A stretch of 64,000 bases of DNA, from positions 1,364,001 to 1,428,000 of the forward strand of contig JAYQJO010000001.1 of the NCBI GenBank assembly GCA_038142205.1, given 5' to 3'. A program made the position numbers and the translations under genes. A model generated the notes under the pieces. That model had not been told where the DNA came from and searched no databases. It was given only the letters and a program-made list of their open reading frames with translations. This document shows, piece after piece, positions 18,884 through 28,711 of this stretch (within the stretch, counting starts at the first letter, position 1; the number at the start of each line of letters is the position of its first letter). This stretch comes from UBA7359 sp038142205. Its GTDB lineage: Bacteria > Pseudomonadota > Gammaproteobacteria > Eutrophobiales > Eutrophobiaceae.

Positions 18884-20056
18884 TTATTTTATTTTCCAGC
18901 TGCCATTTTCATAAACGAGCTGTTGCTGGCAATTCATCTCGTCAGCATTTTCTTGTTGCCCTGATAGTTCCTGAACAACAATATTCCCTGACGCACGAAG
19001 TTCATCAATTTTATCTTGTAGGGATGATTCATCAGATGCAGGCGCAAAGATTTTCTTTGCATTATTCGTCTCACTGTTTTGATACTTTAATAATGACTTA
19101 ACATCAAGACTAAAACCGGTTGCCGGCCTAGCTCGACCAAACGCTTTACCAATATCATCATAACGACCGCCAAATGCAACACCTTCACCATGTCCCGGCA
19201 CAAATGCGGTATAGACCATACCCGTGTGATAGTGATAACCGCGTAATTCTGCTAAATCAATATTTATCGTTACATCAGTATGATCTTTTATTGCTCCAGC
19301 TAATGTTTTCACTTCTTCGATATATTTAATAACTTCAGGTGAAACATTCTTGAGTAGATTTTTTGCTTCATTTAGAACACTGACATCGCCATTTAATTCA
19401 ACTAAATCAAGTAAGGCATTACTGGCACTATCAGTGACATTCCATTCTTTATAAAACGCCTTTAGTTCATCTTTAGCTTTACGCTGCAAAGCTTCATATA
19501 CAGCAGCACGTTGTTCATCATTTAATGATGATTCAGCACTTAGTGTTCTGAAAACACCAATGTGCCCAATATCCATATAAGTTTGTGCAATACCAACATG
19601 CTTTAATGTTGCTAATATTAATTTAACAATTTCGATATCGCTAGCCACGCCGGCGTGACCATATAATTCAGCACCAAGTTGTAATGGTGAGCGTGTTTCA
19701 CCTGATTTGCCTGGACGAGTATGTAAAACTGAACCGTAATAACAAAGCCGTGTTGGTGTATCTCGCTTCAACAGGTGCGCATCAATACGTGCAACCTGTG
19801 GTGTCATATCAGCACGAATCCCCATTAATCGACCACTTAGTTGATCCGTTATTTTAAATGTCTTCAAATCAAGATCTTCACCTGTACCAGTAAGCAATGA
19901 TTCAAGATATTCAATCATTGGCGGGATAACGAACTCGTAACCCCAGGTGGAGAGTAAATCGATAATGGAACGACGCATTTGTTCAAGTTGAATTGCCTTT
20001 GGTGGCAATATTTCTTCAACGCCTTCCGGCAATAACCAACGGTTTGTAATACTCAT
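18884..20056 (-). CDS. hisZ: ATP phosphoribosyltransferase regulatory subunit HisZ
   Basis: 390 residues resembling the catalytic core of histidyl-tRNA synthetase (GVEEILPPKAIQLEQMRR, YEFVIPPMIEYLES, IRADMTPQVARID, YYGSVLHTRPG, ELRGYHYHTGMVY, VAFGGRYDD) but without the anticodon-binding domain. It partners a short-form HisG in the first step of histidine synthesis. hisG is not in this window, as is usual for the hisZ-purA arrangement next to hflKC. Confidence 0.94.
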   Translation of the reverse strand: MSITNRWLLPEGVEEILPPKAIQLEQMRRSIIDLLSTWGYEFVIPPMIEYLESLLTGTGEDLDLKTFKITDQLSGRLMGIRADMTPQVARIDAHLLKRDTPTRLCYYGSVLHTRPGKSGETRSPLQLGAELYGHAGVASDIEIVKLILATLKHVGIAQTYMDIGHIGVFRTLSAESSLNDEQRAAVYEALQRKAKDELKAFYKEWNVTDSASNALLDLVELNGDVSVLNEAKNLLKNVSPEVIKYIEEVKTLAGAIKDHTDVTINIDLAELRGYHYHTGMVYTAFVPGHGEGVAFGGRYDDIGKAFGRARPATGFSLDVKSLLKYQNSETNNAKKIFAPASDESSLQDKIDELRASGNIVVQELSGQQENADEMNCQQQLVYENGSWKIK

Positions 20057-20073
20057 AAATTAATACTTAACTG

Positions 20074-20271
20074 TTATCTAACTATATAAAGCAACACGAC
20101 GCCTACTAGCATACTGGTAACACCTAAAAATCGAATTATTTGGTTATCCATTTGCGCAGCAAGCAAATACACTTTTCGCATGCCTTCGGGATTAATAAAC
20201 GGCACTAAACCTTCGAGCACAAAAACTAGCGCCAACGCTGCCAGCAAATCGGAAAAGTTTATATCAAACAA
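20074..20271 (-). CDS. DUF2065 small membrane protein (YjeT-like)
   Basis: 65 residues. One helix at about 7-25 (LLAALALVFVLEGLVPFINP) is followed by the conserved GMRKVYLLAAQMDNQIIRFLGV and a second helix at 50-65. This matches DUF2065, encoded next to hflC in E. coli (yjeT). The start is a TTG at 20271, since no ATG gives the family N-terminus. Function unknown. Its fixed position suggests a link to the HflKC complex. Confidence 0.85.
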   Translation of the reverse strand: MFDINFSDLLAALALVFVLEGLVPFINPEGMRKVYLLAAQMDNQIIRFLGVTSMLVGVVLLYIVR

Positions 20272-20303
20272 TTATTTTATGATCCCAGGACGCGCGATTA
20301 GCG

Positions 20304-21176
20304 TTATCTACCTTTTGGATTATTAAAGTACTTAAAAAAGTCTGACTCAGGTTCAATCAACAAGACATCATTACCTTTGCTAAAACTATTCTGATAAGCA
20401 CTCAAGCTACGATAAAAAGAATAAAAGTCTTTATCTTTTGTATAGGCCGCAGCATAAACCTCGGTTGCTTGCGCATCACCTTCACCACGCTTTATTTCTG
20501 CATCACGGTAGGCTATAGCCAAAATAACTTCCCGGTCTTTATCCGTAATAGCCTGTATTCTTTCTGCAGCTTCTTTACCTTGAGCACGTAACTCTTCAGC
20601 AACGCGAACACGTTCAGAACGCATACGTTTATAAACGTTATCGCTAACTTCTTCCGGTAAGTCAATGCGCTTGGTTCTAACATCAACAATCTCAATGCCA
20701 TAGCTTTGTGTTAATTGTTCAGAAGTTTCCTTAACAATTCTTAGAATTTCATTACGCTCTCCGGCAACCACTTCTTGTACGGTGCGTTTACCAAATTCAT
20801 CACGCAAAGCTTGGTCCAAACTTTGAGAAATCAATTCCGTTTTCGCGTATTCAATATTGCCACCATTACTAGCGATATAAAATTTCTCAACATCAGAAAT
20901 ACGCCATTTAGCATAGTAATCCACGATCACGTCTTTCTTTTCACTGGTTAAGAATCGTCGAGACGGTTGGTCAAGATTAAGTAGACGTTTTTCAAATTTC
21001 TTTGCCGTGTTCATAAGCGGAATCATGATATGTAAACCCGGCTTATGATCAGATGATTTAATTTTCTTAAACTCAAATACGACAGCTTGTTCCCATTGAT
21101 TCACTTTAAAAATAAAAAACGATCCAATAACAATCAACGCTACTAAAGGAATAAAAATTCTATGAAATGTACTCAT
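20304..21176 (-). CDS. hflC: HflC, SPFH-domain modulator of FtsH
   Basis: 290 residues. One N-terminal membrane anchor (about 5-25), a periplasmic SPFH/band 7 domain (about 25-190), then a long helix rich in A, E, R, including VRVAEELRAQGKEAAERIQAITDKDREVILAIAYRDAEIKRGEGDAQ. With HflK it builds the large periplasmic cage around FtsH. The start codon overlaps the hflK stop, indicating translational coupling. Confidence 0.96.
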   Translation of the reverse strand: MSTFHRIFIPLVALIVIGSFFIFKVNQWEQAVVFEFKKIKSSDHKPGLHIMIPLMNTAKKFEKRLLNLDQPSRRFLTSEKKDVIVDYYAKWRISDVEKFYIASNGGNIEYAKTELISQSLDQALRDEFGKRTVQEVVAGERNEILRIVKETSEQLTQSYGIEIVDVRTKRIDLPEEVSDNVYKRMRSERVRVAEELRAQGKEAAERIQAITDKDREVILAIAYRDAEIKRGEGDAQATEVYAAAYTKDKDFYSFYRSLSAYQNSFSKGNDVLLIEPESDFFKYFNNPKGR

Positions 21177-22330
21177 TATCTTACCCCCCTAATGCGGCCA
21201 TCAAATTTCTGTCTGGCATCTTCAAACGAAGATGAAGCATTTGAAGAAAGTTGATTGAAATCAGGTGTTGGAATCGTTGAGCTCTCATTCTTTCTTTGAT
21301 CAATCAATTTATCTATTGGCAAATACATCAAGCTATTTCCATTATCATTATCGATAAATACTTTATTTGAGTTACTGAACACAGATTCAATCGCATCAAG
21401 ATATAAACGCTCACGTGTTACTTCTGGCGCGCGTTTATATTCAGTTAACAGTTGTTCAAATCGGCTTGCTTCACCTTCTGCCTTTGATATTACGCGTTCT
21501 TTATAACCGGTGGCTTCTTCGATTATTCGAGCTGCATTACCTCGGGCTATTGGAATTATTTTATTTTGATAAGCTTTCGCTTCGTTGACATAACGTTGTT
21601 CATCTTCTCGAGCTTTAATTGCGTCATCGAATGCGGCCTTAACCTGTTCAGGAGGTTTAACCGATAACATCTCAACACTTTCGATGTAAATCCCGATTTT
21701 ATATTCTTCATCCAGAACCTGAGTCATTAATTGACGTTGTTTTTCCGCAATTTCTGCACGCCCATCTGTTAAAACATAATCAAGCTTGCTCTTACCGATC
21801 ACTTCACGAACAGCGCTTTCCGTTACTTGTTTTAATGTTAAAACAGGTTCATGTACATTAAAGAGAAAATCGGTCGGGTCTTGTTTAATTTTCCATTTAA
21901 CCGCGACTTCCAGATCAACAATGTTCTCGTCTTGCGTCAACATAGTCGCTCTGTGAGTCAATCTTTGTACCCGCCCTACATTCCGGACAATGACAGTTTC
22001 AATGGGTCGAGGCAGCCTAAAATTAATTCCAGGCTCTAATGTACTGATATTCGCGCCAAACCGTAAAACGACGCCTCGTTCTTGCTCATCAATAAAATAA
22101 GTGACGTCATAGATAATCCACGCCAGCAAGAGTATTACGCCTAGCAATAGCGGAAACATGGAATTACTATTATTCATCTGGCCGGGGCGTCCACCATTTC
22201 CAAATACGCCTCCTAGGCCTTTTTGCATTTTATTGATGATTTCACTCAAATCAGGTGGGCTATCGTTATTTCCACGATTACCCCAAGGATCTTTGTCTTT
22301 ATCGCCATTAGGTGGCTCATTCCAACCCAT
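21176..22330 (-). CDS. hflK: HflK, SPFH-domain modulator of FtsH
   Basis: 384 residues. The family's glycine/asparagine-rich cytoplasmic N-terminus (MGWNEPPNGDKDKDPWG) includes KGLGGVFGNGG. A membrane segment lies at about 58-78 and an SPFH domain at 80-270, with the signature DEQERGVVLRFG. The C-terminal helix carries ARGNAARIIEEATGYKERVISKAEGEASRF. First of the hflK-hflC-DUF2065 run. 63 bp separate it from the end of hflX. Confidence 0.96.
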   Translation of the reverse strand: MGWNEPPNGDKDKDPWGNRGNNDSPPDLSEIINKMQKGLGGVFGNGGRPGQMNNSNSMFPLLLGVILLLAWIIYDVTYFIDEQERGVVLRFGANISTLEPGINFRLPRPIETVIVRNVGRVQRLTHRATMLTQDENIVDLEVAVKWKIKQDPTDFLFNVHEPVLTLKQVTESAVREVIGKSKLDYVLTDGRAEIAEKQRQLMTQVLDEEYKIGIYIESVEMLSVKPPEQVKAAFDDAIKAREDEQRYVNEAKAYQNKIIPIARGNAARIIEEATGYKERVISKAEGEASRFEQLLTEYKRAPEVTRERLYLDAIESVFSNSNKVFIDNDNGNSLMYLPIDKLIDQRKNESSTIPTPDFNQLSSNASSSFEDARQKFDGRIRGVR

Positions 22331-22393
22331 TTAATACTCTCCAAGGAAATATATTTTGTGTAGTTTTTCAAGATAAATTACAGAAGGTGAATC

Positions 22394-23697
22394 TTAATAG
22401 CGACCCGCCCCCGACTGCAACCGTAAAGACGAAATGTCGAGTCTGGCTTCTTCACATAATTTATGCAACCTGAACTCTTCCAGCTCTACTTCCATCGTCC
22501 AGCCGCCCCCTTCATTTACATCTTCATGTCTGACAGCGCCTAAATCAAATAGTTTTGCGCGTAATTGACCTGCTGTAACCGGTATGTCGATAAAATGCGC
22601 TTGTCTATGCTGGTTAATCTGGCAGGCAATTTCTTCTTTAAGAAAATCAACGCCTTCTCCCGTATGTGAAGATAACCAGATACGTGTATTTAAGCCATTA
22701 GCCCCCGCTCTATTCTTGGTGCTAACTCTGGATGATTGTCAATTTTGTTATAAACCTCTAACTGAGGCACGTCCGTCGCACCAATTAAATTAATCACTTC
22801 ATTCACATCATCAATACGTTGCTGGCGCTGATCATGCTCAACATCAATCACATGGATTAATAAATCCGCTTCACGTACTTCATCCAAGGTCGCCTGAAAA
22901 GATTCAACCAATTCATGTGGCAAATCACGGATAAACCCAACAGTATCAGTCAAAATAACATCTCTGCCGCTGGTCGTCTCTATGCGCCTTAATGTCGGAT
23001 CCAGCGTCGCAAATAATTGGTTTGCAGCGTGAACCTCAGCTCCGGTTAAATAATTAAATAAAGTAGATTTACCTGCGTTGGTATAACCGACCAGCGAAAC
23101 GACTGGAATATCATTCTTTTTTCTTTGTTGCCGACTTTGTTCTCGTTGCTTTCGCACTTTTAACAAACGGCTTTTAATCATCTTAATACGCTGTCCGATT
23201 AAGCGTCGGTCTGTTTCTAATTGGGTTTCACCCGGACCACGTAAACCAATCCCCCCTTTTTGTCGCTCAAGGTGGGTCCAACCCCGAATCAGACGGGTCG
23301 ATAAATGTTGTAATTGCGCTAATTCAACCTGCAATTTACCTTCGTAGCTACGTGCACGCTGTGCAAAAATATCAAGAATTAAACCAATTCTGTCAATAAC
23401 ACGAACTTCCGTCTGCTTTTCCAGGTTACGCTCCTGCGCAGGCGTCAACGAGTGATTAAATATAATGACATCTGCATCCGACTGTTTTGCTGCAAAAGCA
23501 ATTTCTTGCGCTTTGCCACTACCAACAAAGAGCTGTGCATCAGGATTTGAACGTGGTGCCCTGACCGAATCAACAATTTCAAGACTCGAAGATTCGACTA
23601 ATTGAGCAAATTCATTAAATGCTTCGTCCTGAGTTGATTTATTAAAATCAACCTGAACAATTAAGGCGCGCTGAATATCAGCGGATTTTGATTCCAA
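22394..23697 (-). pseudogene. hflX: hflX, ribosome-splitting GTPase, with a frameshift near the C-terminus
   Basis: The frame from the TTG at 23697 encodes an N-terminal HflX domain, the glycine-rich linker RQKGGIGLRGPGETQLE and the G motifs GYTNAGKST, DTVGF and NKID. It then hits a stop at 22690, giving 335 residues. The missing end is intact in another frame: from the C5 run at 22702-22706 (G5 on the minus strand) one extra base would let IERG continue as ANGLNTRIWLSSHTGEGVDFL and on to a stop at 22394, restoring about 434 residues. So one base has been lost from a homopolymer, either in the genome or in the assembly. As read, the C-terminal domain that contacts the ribosome is lost, while the GTPase domain is whole. 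Confidence 0.9.
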
Positions 23698-23718
23698 ATG
23701 ACTACCAGTTAATTAATT

Positions 23719-23961
23719 TCAGCTTTCTTCGCTATCGTCATCGGCTCTGGGCATTTTGACATTTCTTGCTGGAACAATGGTAGAAATAGCATGCTTGTAC
23801 ACCAATTGGCTTACCGAGTTTTTTAATAAGATCACGAATTGATCAAAAGATTCTACTTGTCCTTGTAGTTTTATACCATTCACGAGAAAAATAGAAACCG
23901 GGATTCGTTCTTTTCTAAGCGCATTCAAAAAAGGATCTTGTAACGAGTGCCCCTTACTCAT
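23719..23961 (-). CDS. hfq: RNA chaperone Hfq
   Basis: 80 residues. Sm1 motif with LQDPFLNALRKERIPVSIFLVNGIKLQGQVESFDQFVILLKN and Sm2 with YKHAISTIVPAR. A short acidic tail (DDDSEES) replaces the long C-terminal extension of enterobacterial Hfq. Pairs small RNAs with mRNAs. Sits in the conserved miaA-hfq-hflX order, 21 bp before hflX. Confidence 0.98.
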   Translation of the reverse strand: MSKGHSLQDPFLNALRKERIPVSIFLVNGIKLQGQVESFDQFVILLKNSVSQLVYKHAISTIVPARNVKMPRADDDSEES

Positions 23962-24070
23962 GATATTCCTCCTTCTTATAATTTTATTCTTATTTATATC
24001 TCAACAAATTGAATGAGATGTTTCTAGTTATTGTCGTAGTAGTATATTACAAATAAGCAAGAGTTTGCGG

Positions 24071-25009
24071 CTATTTCTCAAAATTTTGCAAAATTTTAGA
24101 CAAAATATCCGTTTTTTCAGAATCATACCATCTCGCATCATTTTCGCTTCTGCACCATGTTATCTGGCGTTTTGCCAATTGTCGTGTCGCAATAATAGCG
24201 TGCTCCTGCATTTCTTCATAACTGGTTTCGCCTTCCAGATAGCGCCAAACCTGTCTGTAACCTACCATCCGCATGGATGGCAAACTTAATGACAAATCCC
24301 CACGGTTATATAAAGCCTCGACTTCTTCAATCAAACCTGATGCCAACATCGTTATAAACCGTTGTTTAATACGTTCATGTAACAAAGAACGATCTTCTGG
24401 AGATAAAACAATTTTCTTTATAGGAAACAACAACTTCTGTTTTCTTCCTTCAGAAAGTAATGACGTCATAGTTTCACCCGTTATTTCATACACTTCCAAA
24501 GCACGTTGAATACGCTGTGGATCATTCTCATTAATCCGAGCGGCGGCATTAGGATCAATCTGGCTTAATCTTTTGTGTAGCGTTAGCCAACCTCTAGATT
24601 CTCCTTCGGCTTCAAGGCGAGCCCGTATTCGATAATTCGCTTCAGGTAATTCAGCTAAGCCCTGCTCCAGTGCTCGGAAATAAAGTCCTGTCCCACCAAC
24701 CAATAACGGTGTTTTACCTTTTTCGTGTATTTCTTTAATCGCTTCATTCGCATCCTTCATAAAACTGGCTGCTGAATAAGCTTCTGATGGATCGCAAATA
24801 TCAATCAATCGGTGTGCTACTTTTTCCAATAGCTGTTTATTCGGTTTTGCCGTACCAATATCCATGCCACGATAAACCAATGCCGAATCAACACTGATAA
24901 TTTCACAATCAATCTTCTCATAAAGCTGCACAGCAAGATCGGTTTTACCGGAAGCCGTTGGCCCCATAATAAAAATGACATGCGGTGTATCAGAGTTTGC
25001 TGAGGACAT
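24071..25009 (-). CDS. miaA: tRNA dimethylallyltransferase MiaA
   Basis: Adds dimethylallyl to A37 of tRNAs that read UNN codons. 312 residues with P-loop GPTASGKTDLA at 17-27, the catalytic aspartate segment EIISVDSALVYRGMDIGTAKP, LVGGTGLYFRAL, and the C-terminal RQLAKRQITWCR motif. The start codon overlaps the mutL stop. The gap of about 110 bp before hfq could hold an hfq promoter. Confidence 0.97.
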   Translation of the reverse strand: MSSANSDTPHVIFIMGPTASGKTDLAVQLYEKIDCEIISVDSALVYRGMDIGTAKPNKQLLEKVAHRLIDICDPSEAYSAASFMKDANEAIKEIHEKGKTPLLVGGTGLYFRALEQGLAELPEANYRIRARLEAEGESRGWLTLHKRLSQIDPNAAARINENDPQRIQRALEVYEITGETMTSLLSEGRKQKLLFPIKKIVLSPEDRSLLHERIKQRFITMLASGLIEEVEALYNRGDLSLSLPSMRMVGYRQVWRYLEGETSYEEMQEHAIIATRQLAKRQITWCRSENDARWYDSEKTDILSKILQNFEK

Positions 25010-26748
25010 TATTTTTCTAATGAGGATTGCAATAAAGAAGCTTCCAGTTTGCGCCAGGGCAATACTTCGTTGTTATTATATTTAGAAGCAGATATTTCGC
25101 TTATAAGTTGCAAGGTCGACTCTTCATTAAGTTCTGTACCCGAATCATTCACATGATCAGCAAGTATCATGGCAATTTCATTTTCAGGTTTATTTATTTT
25201 AAGTGCTTCTAATAAATCGTTTACTAAAGATAAGGTTTCTGCATAAACAAGACGAGAAGGAATTGAACTTACTCGAATTTGTGTTGGTGATATTTGTTCC
25301 AGCTCAAATCCCCATTGATTAATTAATGAAACATTATCATTAAGCAATTCAAGTTTATCTTTTGCTAATTCACAACTAACAGGCACCAGTATCGGACGTT
25401 TTATAATTTTGCTGGCTTTAAAATTATTTAATAGATAGTTTGTTGTAATCAAAACCCTGCTTTTAGCAATATCAATTAAATATTGCTCTTCATCAATATC
25501 AGTAATAACAAATTGCCCGGAAAACAAGGATACATACTTTGATGGTGGGTTTTTCTTTTGAAGCGCATCGAATTGCTTAAATGAAGCAGGCTCTATATCC
25601 GCTATCGTTTTATCTGCTTCATCTAGATAACGGCCAATGCCTTCATTAACTGATTGTTGTTTATTCGCCTGATATTCATGCATATCATATTGCACATTAC
25701 CCACATCGATATTACTTTCACTCACAGCAACCATGACAGGCTGTTTTAAACTGTCTAACAAACTGCCATAAATAAAATCATGAATATTTCTTGTATCAGC
25801 AAAGCGTACTTCAGATTTAGCAGGATGCACATTAACATCCAGTAAAGAAGGATCGAGATTCAAATGTAAAACAAAACTCGGATAACGGCCTGTTGCAATA
25901 CGATCATCATACGCCAAACGTATTGCATGAGTAACATGTTTATCACGCACCATTCGACCGTTTACATAAAAATACTGTCTATCCGATTGACTACGTGCCA
26001 CATCATTTAATCCAAGCCAACCCCATAAATGCAATCCGTCTTTTTCGTTATGAATACGAATACTTTTATTCAGGAAAGATTTACCGCATATTGCTTTAAC
26101 TCGTTGCTCAATATCATCATTACATGCTGACAAACGATACAAAGATTGACCATTATGCTTTAAATAAAAACCAGTAGAAAAATGACTTAACGATATTGCG
26201 CGTATTAAAGACTGAATATGCAGAAACTCAGTCTTCTCTGCTTTTAAAAACTTACGCCGACCGGGGGTAGAAAAAAATAAATCATTAACTTCAACTGTTG
26301 TGCCTACTTCATGTGCAGCGGGCTTAATATTAAATTTATTATCAATAGAACCATTTTCTATACTCCAAGCTTGTTCTTCACCGGATAAACACGAGGTCAT
26401 TTTAAAACGGGAAACAGAAGCAATACTCGGGATTGCCTCACCACGAAAACCTAAACTGGCAATTTGTGATAAATCAGAAAACTCAGATAACTTACTGGTT
26501 GCATGCGGTTGTAATGCGAGTTTTAAATCGTCTTTAAAAATACCCTGCCCATCATCCCGCACACGAATCAAACTAACCCCGGCTTCTTCAATATCAATAT
26601 GAATATTTGCTGCAGCAGCATCAATACTGTTTTCAATTAGTTCTTTAACAACAGAAGCGGGACGTTCAATCACTTCACCCGCTGCGATTTGATTCGCAAC
26701 TTCTTCTGGGAGTTGGTGAATACGTGGAAAATTAGAACTATCTGCCAT
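25009..26748 (-). CDS. mutL: DNA mismatch repair protein MutL
   Basis: 579 residues. N-terminal GHKL ATPase: IAAGEVIERPASVVKELIENSIDAAA (ATP-binding Glu and Asn), VRDDGQGI and the LGFRGEAIPSIASVS lid. A transducer domain (about 200-330) follows, with YFYVNGRMVRDK and DVNVHPAKSEVRF. The C-terminal dimerisation domain (about 390-579) has no DQHA endonuclease motif, so it is of the E. coli type that relies on MutH. Located between amiB and miaA as in enterobacteria. Confidence 0.96.
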   Translation of the reverse strand: MADSSNFPRIHQLPEEVANQIAAGEVIERPASVVKELIENSIDAAAANIHIDIEEAGVSLIRVRDDGQGIFKDDLKLALQPHATSKLSEFSDLSQIASLGFRGEAIPSIASVSRFKMTSCLSGEEQAWSIENGSIDNKFNIKPAAHEVGTTVEVNDLFFSTPGRRKFLKAEKTEFLHIQSLIRAISLSHFSTGFYLKHNGQSLYRLSACNDDIEQRVKAICGKSFLNKSIRIHNEKDGLHLWGWLGLNDVARSQSDRQYFYVNGRMVRDKHVTHAIRLAYDDRIATGRYPSFVLHLNLDPSLLDVNVHPAKSEVRFADTRNIHDFIYGSLLDSLKQPVMVAVSESNIDVGNVQYDMHEYQANKQQSVNEGIGRYLDEADKTIADIEPASFKQFDALQKKNPPSKYVSLFSGQFVITDIDEEQYLIDIAKSRVLITTNYLLNNFKASKIIKRPILVPVSCELAKDKLELLNDNVSLINQWGFELEQISPTQIRVSSIPSRLVYAETLSLVNDLLEALKINKPENEIAMILADHVNDSGTELNEESTLQLISEISASKYNNNEVLPWRKLEASLLQSSLEK

Positions 26749-27243
26749 GACGATATAATACGGTAGGATGTAGTATCTAGGTAGTCGATTTTCACAATGT
26801 AAGAAGATAAGGAGGTTTGATGTGAATACAGATATAAAAATATGGAGCTTATCAAAATTAAGATTCTTTCAAACTGAGACTCAGTTTTGGATATTTAGTA
26901 CAAAGTTACTAGATATAATATGAATTTTACTGACATCTCTTTTTATATATTTCGAGTTCCTAACTCCATAAAGGCCTTATTTTTTAAATTAAGTTTTTTT
27001 ATTGTTATCAATGATTACTTACACTATTCGAATGGCGAGAAAAGAAAAGATGAAGCGTATAAAGAGATTGAAACTAGATTAAAAAATGTAAAGGAAGAAG
27101 ATTTACGTGATCAAAGGATTGAAATTGTAAAAGGCTTAAAAAAATATTATTGGTTTTTTTTCATCCATCAAATTAAAAGATATCGAGTTAATTTGAATTC
27201 ATTTGCATGAATAAAGAAGCAATGCGCTCGGTGAGGCTGTTAA
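26749..27243. other. 495-bp AT-rich gap between mutL and amiB
   Basis: The neighbours are conserved and normally adjacent, so this gap is an insertion or expansion. It holds a palindrome, AAACTGAG-A-CTCAGTTT, at 26871-26887, and one short plus-strand frame (26920-27210). No RNA gene, terminator or clear promoter was recognised otherwise. Confidence 0.5.
26920..27210 (+). CDS. Doubtful 96-residue ORF
   Basis: An ATG-started frame antisense to the operon direction. The first 38 residues are hydrophobic/aromatic. The rest is charged and helical (NGEKRKDEAYKEIETRLKN and so on), ending with an aromatic patch and a basic segment. The charged half has amino-acid usage like a real protein, but there is no Shine-Dalgarno sequence: a TATAAT lies directly against the ATG. 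It may be the tail of a decayed gene. Not recognised. Confidence 0.25.
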   Translation: MNFTDISFYIFRVPNSIKALFFKLSFFIVINDYLHYSNGEKRKDEAYKEIETRLKNVKEEDLRDQRIEIVKGLKKYYWFFFIHQIKRYRVNLNSFA

Positions 27244-28554
27244 TCAGGTACCGCTAGTACCATTAGCTGACGGAATACTTAATGTCTGCCCTACCCGTAC
27301 AAGATCACCTTTTAAACCATTGTATTTACGCAAGGCATTGGTGCTAACACGATATTGTTGCGCGATTGCAGAAAGCGTTTCACCTCGAGCAATTATGTGT
27401 TTACGAGAGGCTAGGACTGTTCCTTCCGGTGCGAAGTCTCTGAAATACCCTCTTAACCCTTTCACAATCGCACTACTCATATTTCTACGATGCGATGCGC
27501 TTAATAATTTTTTCTCTTCTTTTGGATTAGAGATAAATGCAGTTTCTATAAGAATGGATGGAATATCCGGTGACTTTAAAACAGCGAACCCGGCTGATTG
27601 CACGGTGCGTTTATGTACTTTACCAATGCCTTTCAAACCTTTTAGGACACGATCAGCAATATCAATACTGGCTTCCAGACTTGCTGTTTGTGATAAGTCG
27701 AGTAAGACTGAAGCAAGTACATCGTCTTTTCCTTCAAGACTGACACCACCGATTAAGTCAGATGCGTTTTCTGTTTCGGCCAACCATTTTGCCGCTTCAC
27801 TACTCGCGCCACGCTTTGATAAGACATACACCGATGAACCATGTACTCTTGGATCGCGAAAGGCGTCAGCATGTATCGACATAAATAAATCGGCTTTATG
27901 TTCGCGTGCTTTATTAATACGTTTACGAAGCGCCATATAATAATCGCCTGTACGGACCATCACGGCTTTCATTCCTCGTTCCTTATTAATGGCCGCCGCC
28001 AGATCTTTTGCAATCTTTAAAACGACATTCTTTTCGTAAGTTCCACTTGGGCCTCTTGCGCCCGGATCTTCACCGCCGTGACCTGCGTCTATAGCGATAA
28101 CGACATCGCGCGGTATATTTGCTTTTGTTATTTCTTCTTCGACATTAACTCTTTTGATTTCTTTTGGTTCGTTGCTATATAAATCAACAACCAATCGATG
28201 ACCATAATGTTTGTTTGGTTTTAGCTGGAAACTTTTGTAGTTAACGAATTTCTTTAAATCGAGGACAATGCGTAAGTCATTCGTATTTCTCGGGGCGGTA
28301 CGAACACCCTGAACAAACTTATCTTTATCACCAGGTTGTGTTGGTTCTTTATTAATCGAAGAATTTTTTAAATCAATAACAGTTCGATAAGGTGCTTTTA
28401 ATAAGGACAGCTCATGCTCGACAGGGCCGCTAATATCAAATACGACACGCGTACTGTCAGGCGCAGCCCAGACACGGATATTCTCAACTTTGACAGGCTC
28501 GGCAACGGCCAGTGTCGACGACAAGAATAAGCAATAAAAATATATTGAACGCAT
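27244..28554 (-). CDS. amiB: N-acetylmuramoyl-L-alanine amidase (AMIN-Amidase_3-LysM, AmiB type)
   Basis: Periplasmic zinc amidase that splits septal peptidoglycan. About 436 residues: signal peptide (MRSIYFYCLFLSSTLAVAEP), AMIN domain (about 20-125), amidase_3 domain (about 155-375) with zinc ligands in AIDAGHGGEDPGARG, HADAF and the catalytic Glu in ILIETAFISN, and one C-terminal LysM repeat (about 385-430: HIIARGETLSAIAQQYRVS). A TTG further upstream (28578) extends the frame, but the ATG at 28554 yields a clean signal peptide. It lies upstream of mutL and downstream of tsaE, as in E. coli. Confidence 0.94.
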   Translation of the reverse strand: MRSIYFYCLFLSSTLAVAEPVKVENIRVWAAPDSTRVVFDISGPVEHELSLLKAPYRTVIDLKNSSINKEPTQPGDKDKFVQGVRTAPRNTNDLRIVLDLKKFVNYKSFQLKPNKHYGHRLVVDLYSNEPKEIKRVNVEEEITKANIPRDVVIAIDAGHGGEDPGARGPSGTYEKNVVLKIAKDLAAAINKERGMKAVMVRTGDYYMALRKRINKAREHKADLFMSIHADAFRDPRVHGSSVYVLSKRGASSEAAKWLAETENASDLIGGVSLEGKDDVLASVLLDLSQTASLEASIDIADRVLKGLKGIGKVHKRTVQSAGFAVLKSPDIPSILIETAFISNPKEEKKLLSASHRRNMSSAIVKGLRGYFRDFAPEGTVLASRKHIIARGETLSAIAQQYRVSTNALRKYNGLKGDLVRVGQTLSIPSANGTSGT

Positions 28555-28711
28555 TTTTTGACAGATAACCCTGGCCAAAGCACGGCCAATTCTTATTAGT
28601 TATATGTAATTATTCAATATTTTATTAAGAAATCAAGCTATATCTATGTTTTTTATAAAGAATAGTTATTTTTTATTACAAACCATTACTACCAAAACAA
28701 CGTCAACATGA

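Noticed and set aside
27320..27940. 206-residue plus-strand frame inside amiB
   Set aside because: Fully antisense to a gene with complete AMIN, amidase and LysM domains. No ribosome-binding site and no recognisable domain.
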